Shown piece by piece: positions 22,358-26,562 of a DNA stretch of 26,562 nucleotides; the first letter of the stretch is position 1, and every line of letters begins with the position of its first letter. The position numbers were made by a program, and so were the translations under genes. Origin of the DNA: a virus; IMG/VR virus record IMGVR_UViG_3300047383_000128, positions 1 to 26,562 of that record; one strand, given 5' to 3'. The notes beneath the pieces are model-generated. The model ran no database searches and had not been told where the DNA came from. It saw nothing but the letters and a program-made list of their open reading frames with translations.

Positions 22358-22834
22358 ATGAATATATTCTACATAGACCCATGCCCTGTAAAGGCTGCAC
22401 AAATGCAGTGCGATAAGCATGTGGTCAAGATGGTTTTAGAATCTGCACAAATGCTCTGTGCTGCTCATCACATTGAGGGTGATGGTAATGTACCTTACAA
22501 ATTGGCTCACAAGAATCACCCCAGTACCGTTTGGGTAAGGGATAGTGCGCCTAATTATAGGTGGCTTTACAGGCATTTTGAGGCCCTCTCAGAGGAGTAT
22601 ACCGATAGGTATGGTAAGGTACATCTTACGTGGGAAAAGTGCCGAGAGCCTCTTAGACACCCTCCTACAGCCCTATCCAGTCCTGAGCTAGGGTGGAAAG
22701 ATCATACACCACCACCTCAGTGTATGCCTGATGAGTGCAAGCGTGAGACTTCACTGGCTGGGTACACTGAGTATTATTTTAATTACAAACCAAAGGTTAT
22801 TGATATGCGTTTCCGAGGAGTTAAGTATGAGTGA
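22358..22834 (+). CDS. Conserved-type phage protein of unknown function, 158 aa
   Basis: Begins MNIFYIDPCPVKAAQMQCDK and continues HVVKMVLESAQMLCAAHH, then KNHPSTVWVRDSAPNYRWLY and PPPQCMPDECK. This combination (QCDKHVVKM, HP-xxWVR, NYxWLYRH, PPPQCMPDE) is a phage family I recognise as widespread in T4- and T7-like phages but without a firmly known role. Several His and Cys residues suggest a metal site. Start has AAGGAA upstream; the end overlaps the HTH gene by eight bases. Confidence 0.75.
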   Translation: MNIFYIDPCPVKAAQMQCDKHVVKMVLESAQMLCAAHHIEGDGNVPYKLAHKNHPSTVWVRDSAPNYRWLYRHFEALSEEYTDRYGKVHLTWEKCREPLRHPPTALSSPELGWKDHTPPPQCMPDECKRETSLAGYTEYYFNYKPKVIDMRFRGVKYE

Positions 22835-23060
22835 TTTATTTTACAGGGCTGTTCGTGGTCAAGAGTACCTTGATGAGTTTTACCCTGAGCGTAACTGGCC
22901 TTTGCAATGTAGCCGTCAGCCTAGACCACACGTCATAGAGACTGTGAAGTTGTTGCGGAAAGGTCATGCCCCTTTAGAGATATCTAATCTTTTAGGTATA
23001 TCTTATTCATCAGTCAAGTCAACCGCACGCAGGTGTAATCTACATGAAGAATATAATTGA
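22827..23060 (+). CDS. Small HTH protein, 77 aa
   Basis: Preferred start ATG 22827, with GAGGAG upstream; longer frames read back into the previous gene. MSDLFYRAVRGQEYLDEFYP is followed by a helix-turn-helix at about residues 34-72: RPHVIETVKLLRKGHAPLEI and SNLLGISYSSVKSTARRCNL, the pattern of a sigma-region-4/LuxR-type HTH. It is likely a DNA-binding regulator and the clearest candidate regulator seen in this window. Targets are unknown; the hub and early repeats are possible. Confidence 0.68.
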   Translation: MSDLFYRAVRGQEYLDEFYPERNWPLQCSRQPRPHVIETVKLLRKGHAPLEISNLLGISYSSVKSTARRCNLHEEYN

Positions 23061-23235
23061 TATGTGTAACCACATCCTTGGGTTCAGTGAGTGTTACTTT
23101 GAGACTGGGATTGTAACACCTGTTGTACGCGAGGATGCCTTACGCCTGTGTCTTAAACATGGTGATGACTTCTGCATAGGGTTCGTTGCTATCTACCTTG
23201 AGGTACAGAATCAGGAGTATCAAAAATTCTCTTGA
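23044..23235 (+). CDS. Hypothetical small protein, 63 aa
   Basis: ATG 23044 lies 17 bases inside the HTH gene and has AGGTG eight bases upstream. The product starts MKNIIDMCNHILGFSECYFE and is Cys-containing with a mixed alpha/beta look. Its stop overlaps the -35 hexamer of a sigma-70 promoter at 23232. No family recognised. Confidence 0.6.
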   Translation: MKNIIDMCNHILGFSECYFETGIVTPVVREDALRLCLKHGDDFCIGFVAIYLEVQNQEYQKFS

Positions 23236-23260
23236 CACCGTTCTTGACTAGCTGTACAAT
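23232..23260 (+). promoter_or_regulatory. Internal sigma-70 promoter
   Basis: TTGACA (23232-23237), a 17-base spacer and TACAAT (23255-23260) differ from consensus by one base. The -35 overlaps the stop of the previous gene. RNA would start near 23267 and run into the AAGGAG-led gene at 23291, then toward SSB, primase-helicase and polymerase. Confidence 0.85.
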
Positions 23261-23290
23261 CCCTTTCAAGGTTTTAAAGGAGATATAAAA

Positions 23291-23515
23291 ATGAGTTCTA
23301 CAGATACTAGAATGGAGTTTTGTTCAGAGTTAGACGATTGGTGGTGTCAGTTGTTTGCTATGCGGTTAGGGGCACCTTTACCTTCTGAAAGAATTAAGTT
23401 AAGGTTTATTGGGTTTGTTGAAGAGCGTTGCCAAGAGGTAGGATCTTGGAGGATACGTGACGATGATCTAACAGTATTGTTTTCTGAATTCATAGACGAA
23501 CTAGGAGGTTGGTAA
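23291..23515 (+). CDS. Hypothetical acidic protein, 74 aa
   Basis: First gene after the internal promoter, with an excellent AAGGAG before ATG 23291. Starts MSSTDTRMEFCSELDDWWCQ and continues LFAMRLGAPLPSERIKLRFI; acidic and helical. The stop overlaps the next ATG by one base (TAATG). Function unknown; promoter-proximal position suggests a product needed early with the replication genes. Confidence 0.72.
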   Translation: MSSTDTRMEFCSELDDWWCQLFAMRLGAPLPSERIKLRFIGFVEERCQEVGSWRIRDDDLTVLFSEFIDELGGW

Positions 23516-23709
23516 TGTTATTTGATATTACTACTGATGAGTACAAGGCTTTCACGGCCTCTCATCTTATTGGATTGTTATATGAGAATAAGTCTAGTTA
23601 CCATATAACTTACGGTAAGGACAGGCATTGCCTGACAATAGAGGAGGGCATCGACGGATCTATAGAAGAGCAAGTCTCTGAATTTTTTATTGACAACGCA
23701 TCCACGTGA
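23515..23709 (+). CDS. Hypothetical acidic protein, 64 aa
   Basis: True start is most likely ATG 23515 (AGGAGG at 23503-23508, TAATG overlap) rather than a TTG six bases earlier. Begins MLFDITTDEYKAFTASHLIG; acidic C-terminus (SIEEQVSEFFIDNAST). No recognised motif. Just upstream of the SSB gene. Confidence 0.68.
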   Translation: MLFDITTDEYKAFTASHLIGLLYENKSSYHITYGKDRHCLTIEEGIDGSIEEQVSEFFIDNAST

Positions 23710-23746
23710 TGTTAATTTATAATGACGCTAACAAAGGAGAAAACCT

Positions 23747-24202
23747 ATGCGTATGATTGATGGTATCCCACAAGTGTTAACTGGCGAAGCCTTTTATCCA
23801 CATGTGAAAGTTCCTGTCCCTAACTTCAGTGGTGACCGTAACGGGTATGAGATTAACCTAGCGGTATCTGATGAGGTATATAATCAGTTTGTTGCTGCCG
23901 GTTTCAATGTCGGTATCAAGGCGGCTGGTCGTTCTAAGTACACGGAAGATCCCGTGATTCATTTCTATCAGTGGGAAGTGAACGGTAAGGGTGAGAAGAA
24001 TCCTGCACCTAGACTGGTAGACCTTGAGAAGAATGAGATTGATGTGCAGATTGGTAACGGCTCAAAGGTAGCAGTGCAGTGGCGAGCAGCCGTGTACGGG
24101 CCTAACAAGCAGTACAAACGTGCCATCCTTGAGAACGTACAGATCATTGAGCTTGTCGAGTACGGGCAGGGTGCATCTGGTGAATCAGCTTTAGCATTTT
24201 AG
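23747..24202 (+). CDS. Single-stranded DNA-binding protein, T7 gp2.5-like
   Basis: The 151-residue protein has an OB-fold-like pattern. The C-terminal half reads VQIGNGSKVAVQWRAAVYGP then RAILENVQIIELVEYG, closely paralleling the T7 gp2.5 segment with IGGGSKLKVKY and ELATFG. It ends in Phe like gp2.5, whose terminal aromatic contacts the polymerase, but the acidic tail is short (GESALAF). It would coat ssDNA at the fork and coordinate helicase and polymerase (family knowledge). Good GGAG before ATG 23747; ATG 23753 is an alternative. Neighbours are replication genes. Confidence 0.82.
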   Translation: MRMIDGIPQVLTGEAFYPHVKVPVPNFSGDRNGYEINLAVSDEVYNQFVAAGFNVGIKAAGRSKYTEDPVIHFYQWEVNGKGEKNPAPRLVDLEKNEIDVQIGNGSKVAVQWRAAVYGPNKQYKRAILENVQIIELVEYGQGASGESALAF

Positions 24203-24212
24203 AGGAGGTAGT

Positions 24213-24443
24213 ATGACTGAAGAAACTACAAACACCGTGACCTTTGAGGACAAGGAATACAATGTCGCTGATCTTTCTGAACGTGGTCAGTCCCTTGTAG
24301 GTCTTATACGATCAGTACGTGAAGAGTCTGCGGGTTTGCAGACCCGACTAGCTGTTCTACAGGCAGCAGAGATAACCTTCTCCAAGGAATTGGAGGGGGT
24401 ATTCAACGAGCCTGATCAGGAAGAGCTTGAAGGGATGGACTAA
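24213..24443 (+). CDS. Small DUF6447-like protein, 76 aa
   Basis: Starts MTEETTNTVTFEDKEYNVAD and continues LSERGQSLVGLIRSVREESA, then a helix with LQTRLAVLQAAEITFSKEL. The short beta hairpin with a D-K-Y-V-D-L pattern followed by a coiled-coil helix resembles the DUF6447 group of small phage proteins; function unknown. AGGAGG precedes the ATG, and a terminator follows its stop. Confidence 0.65.
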   Translation: MTEETTNTVTFEDKEYNVADLSERGQSLVGLIRSVREESAGLQTRLAVLQAAEITFSKELEGVFNEPDQEELEGMD

Positions 24444-24449
24444 ACTAAG

Positions 24450-24475
24450 AGGGGCTGAAAGGCCCCTTCTTTTTC
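24450..24475 (+). terminator. Intrinsic terminator before primase-helicase
   Basis: AGGGGC (24450-24455), loop TGAAAG and GCCCCT (24462-24467), followed by TCTTTTTC, form a compact terminator. The primase-helicase ribosome-binding site begins directly after, so replication genes depend on read-through or on another promoter. Confidence 0.8.
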
Positions 24476-24485
24476 TGGAGGCATA

Positions 24486-26150
24486 ATGGCTTTTGTAGAG
24501 ACACATCTAGACTGCCCCACTTGTGGACACAGACAATGTCTTGGTCTTAACGAGGATGGCAGCGCAAAATGTTTTTCATGTGGTGATTATATTAGAAACT
24601 TCAAAGAGGGAGATATGGAACCAACCCCTAGATTGGTAAAAGATAATGTCGTAGTCAGTGAAGGAAACTTCAACAACCTTCGTGACCGTGGGATTAGTGA
24701 GGCTACTGCAAAGAGATACGGCGTTAAGTCCACTGTTAATTCTAATGGTGACATAACACGACACTTCTATCCGTACTACAATGGGTCGGAGGAGGTGGCG
24801 TACAAGACACGCATCGTGGATGGTAAAGGCTTCATAGCTACCGGCCCTATATCAGACTGTGGGTTGTTCGGACAGCAGTTAGTAGGCGACAAGGGTGGCA
24901 AGTACGTTACCCTAGTTGAGGGTGAGTGCGATGCGATGGCAGCCTATGAGTTGCTAGGATCTAAGTGGCCTGTAGTGTCTATTAAGAATGGCGCACAGGG
25001 TGCAGAGAAAGATGTAAAGAATCAGATAGAATTCCTCGAAAGGTTCGACAACATCATCATCTGCTTTGATGCTGACAAACCCGGACAGGAAGCAGCAAAG
25101 AAAGTAGCAAGGCTGTTGAAGCCTAACAAGGCTAAGATCATGGTCATGCCTGACGGCTTCAAGGATGCCAATGATATGCTTCGTAAGAACCAGCATGGCT
25201 CCTATGTTGCTGCGTGGTGGAACGCTAAGACCTACACACCTAGCGGTGTACTCAATGTAAGTCAGAATAAAGACAAGTTCCACAACCGTGTGAAGAAGAA
25301 GGCTATCCCATACCCTTGGGAAGGTTTAAACAAGAAGCTAGAAGGCTTACGTCAGGGTGAGCTTGTGCTACTTGCAGGTGGTACAGGGCTTGGTAAGTCC
25401 AGCGTCACACGCGAATTAGAACACTGGCTTATCAAAGAGACTGATGACAATATCGGTATCGTTGCTCTTGAAGAGGACTGGACACGGACTGTGGATGGTA
25501 TTCTTTCTATCGAAGCTAATGCTAAGTTACACATTGATCGTATACGGGAGGAACACTCAGTAGAGGAATTGAACATTCTGTTTGATGATCTGTTTATTGA
25601 TAACGATAACAATGACAGGGTGTGGATACACGCTCACTTCGGTTCCAATGATATTGATGGTATCTTTTCTAAGCTACGCTACATGATCGTTGGTTGTGAA
25701 TGTAAGTGGGTTGTAATTGATCACCTGCACATGATGGTATCTGCCACATTAGAGGGTGATGAACGTCGCTCTATTGATTCTATCATGACACGCCTTCGCA
25801 GCCTTGCTGAAGAGACGGGCGCTGGTCTTATTCTTGTGTCACACCTTCGTCGTATTGATGGCAATAAGGGACATGAGAAGGGTGCTGAGACAGACCTTAG
25901 CCACCTTAGAGGTAGTCAATCTATCGCTCAGTTGTCGGACTGTGTCATAACTCTTGAGCGTAACCAGCAGGCTGATGACCCTATTGTGGCATCCACCACC
26001 CGTGTCCGTATCCTGAAGTCTAGATACACAGGTGATGTCGGCATCGCTACCTACTTGCAATACGATAAGGATACTGGTAGGCTCCATGAAGTTGATGACT
26101 CAGACATTGACTTTAATCCTGAACAAGAAGATACGCTGGCGTTTGAATGA
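24486..26150 (+). CDS. Fused DNA primase-helicase, T7 gp4-like
   Basis: A 554-residue bifunctional replication protein. N-terminal zinc domain with C10, C13, C29 and C32 (CPTC...CFSC); TOPRIM primase domain with VEGECDAM (E145) and FDAD (D195, D197); linker; then a RecA-type helicase with Walker A GGTGLGKSS (~298-306), Walker B VVIDHLHMM, the SHLRR histidine motif and LRGSQSIAQLSDCVITLERN, matching T7 gp4 closely. It unwinds DNA as a hexamer and makes RNA primers for lagging-strand synthesis (family knowledge). ATG 24486 has GGAGG upstream; the end overlaps the polymerase start by four bases (ATGA). Confidence 0.95.
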   Translation: MAFVETHLDCPTCGHRQCLGLNEDGSAKCFSCGDYIRNFKEGDMEPTPRLVKDNVVVSEGNFNNLRDRGISEATAKRYGVKSTVNSNGDITRHFYPYYNGSEEVAYKTRIVDGKGFIATGPISDCGLFGQQLVGDKGGKYVTLVEGECDAMAAYELLGSKWPVVSIKNGAQGAEKDVKNQIEFLERFDNIIICFDADKPGQEAAKKVARLLKPNKAKIMVMPDGFKDANDMLRKNQHGSYVAAWWNAKTYTPSGVLNVSQNKDKFHNRVKKKAIPYPWEGLNKKLEGLRQGELVLLAGGTGLGKSSVTRELEHWLIKETDDNIGIVALEEDWTRTVDGILSIEANAKLHIDRIREEHSVEELNILFDDLFIDNDNNDRVWIHAHFGSNDIDGIFSKLRYMIVGCECKWVVIDHLHMMVSATLEGDERRSIDSIMTRLRSLAEETGAGLILVSHLRRIDGNKGHEKGAETDLSHLRGSQSIAQLSDCVITLERNQQADDPIVASTTRVRILKSRYTGDVGIATYLQYDKDTGRLHEVDDSDIDFNPEQEDTLAFE

Positions 26151-26562
26151 AGCTATTATTTGACATAGAGACTGACGGACTTGAGTACACAAAGATATGG
26201 TGTCTTGTTGCTAAAGAAGTAAACACTGGTGAGGTCTGGAGCTTTGGGCCTGACGAGATAGAAGAAGGAGTTAAGTTACTAAATAAAGCAGAGCAACTGG
26301 CAGGACATAACATCATTGGTTTTGATATACCTGCCCTAGAAAAGCTCACGTCTTTCAAGCTTGGCAATCAGCAGATCATAGATACCTTGGTGTTGTCTAG
26401 ATTATTTAATCCTGTACGTGAAGGTGGTCACAGCCTTGCGGTATGGGGAGGCAAGCTAGGCTTGGCTAAGATTGAGTTTGATCAGTTTGATTGTTATACA
26501 CCTGAGATGCTTGAGTACTGTGAGCGTGATGTTGGAGTCAACGTCAAGGTTTATAAGGCTTT
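26147..26562 (+). CDS. T7-like DNA polymerase, exonuclease domain (cut by right edge)
   Basis: Only the first 138 residues are in the window. They form the 3'-5' proofreading exonuclease: Exo I DIETDG (D6, E8), Exo II GHNIIGFD (D60), Exo III YCERD (Y124, D128). The segment IDTLVLSRL is identical to the T7 gp5 sequence, and HSLAVWGGKLG parallels T7 HALEAWGYRLG. A family A polymerase domain should follow outside the window. All acidic exonuclease residues are present, so proofreading is likely active. It overlaps the primase-helicase stop by four bases. Confidence 0.9.
   Translation, partial: MKLLFDIETDGLEYTKIWCLVAKEVNTGEVWSFGPDEIEEGVKLLNKAEQLAGHNIIGFDIPALEKLTSFKLGNQQIIDTLVLSRLFNPVREGGHSLAVWGGKLGLAKIEFDQFDCYTPEMLEYCERDVGVNVKVYKA

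Noticed and set aside
23690-23723. TTGACA and TATAAT before the SSB gene
   Set aside because: The hexamers are 22 bases apart, outside the workable sigma-70 spacing.

Overview
The window reads as part of a tailed-phage genome, most likely a short-tailed (podovirus-type) phage of a marine or aquatic proteobacterium. Supporting this are a complete packaging and head module (small and large terminase, portal, scaffold, major capsid protein), a T7/P22-type adaptor plus nozzle pair, large beta-rich tail fibres with S74 chaperone ends, and a T7-type replication set (gp2.5-like SSB, fused primase-helicase, and the exonuclease domain of a T7-like DNA polymerase cut by the right edge). No integrase, lysis gene, phage RNA polymerase or tRNA is visible, so transcription probably depends on host RNA polymerase. 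The host assignment is inference.

Layout: two gene blocks diverge from a 1.7 kb hub without convincing genes. Positions 1-15819 (minus strand) form the late operon, in transcription order: small terminase, large terminase, portal, a small gene overprinting the portal end, an acidic virion-type protein, scaffold, major capsid protein, a UUCG-capped terminator, three tiny genes, adaptor, nozzle and at least three fibre genes. Most junctions are 1-base TAATG or 4-base ATGA overlaps. Positions 17504-26562 (plus strand) form the early and replication block: many small unknown proteins, a GP88-family protein, a DUF932-like protein, a small HTH protein, SSB, primase-helicase and DNA polymerase.

The hub (15820-17503) is the most unusual part. 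It begins with two mirror-image sigma-70 promoters firing outward; the leftward one would start RNA almost at the terminase ATG. It continues with seven sites matching the sigma-54 (RpoN) -24/-12 promoter, four reading right and three reading left, interleaved with six copies of the palindrome AAAGCTTT. It ends with a GC-richer, hairpin-dense segment holding a duplicated 23-base element and closed by a strong intrinsic terminator. Together these suggest a bidirectional control region that may also produce a structured non-coding RNA.

A second repeat family, a roughly 25-base hairpin of the form TGAGCA-N11-TGCTCA with a conserved loop, occurs seven times, only in gaps between early genes.
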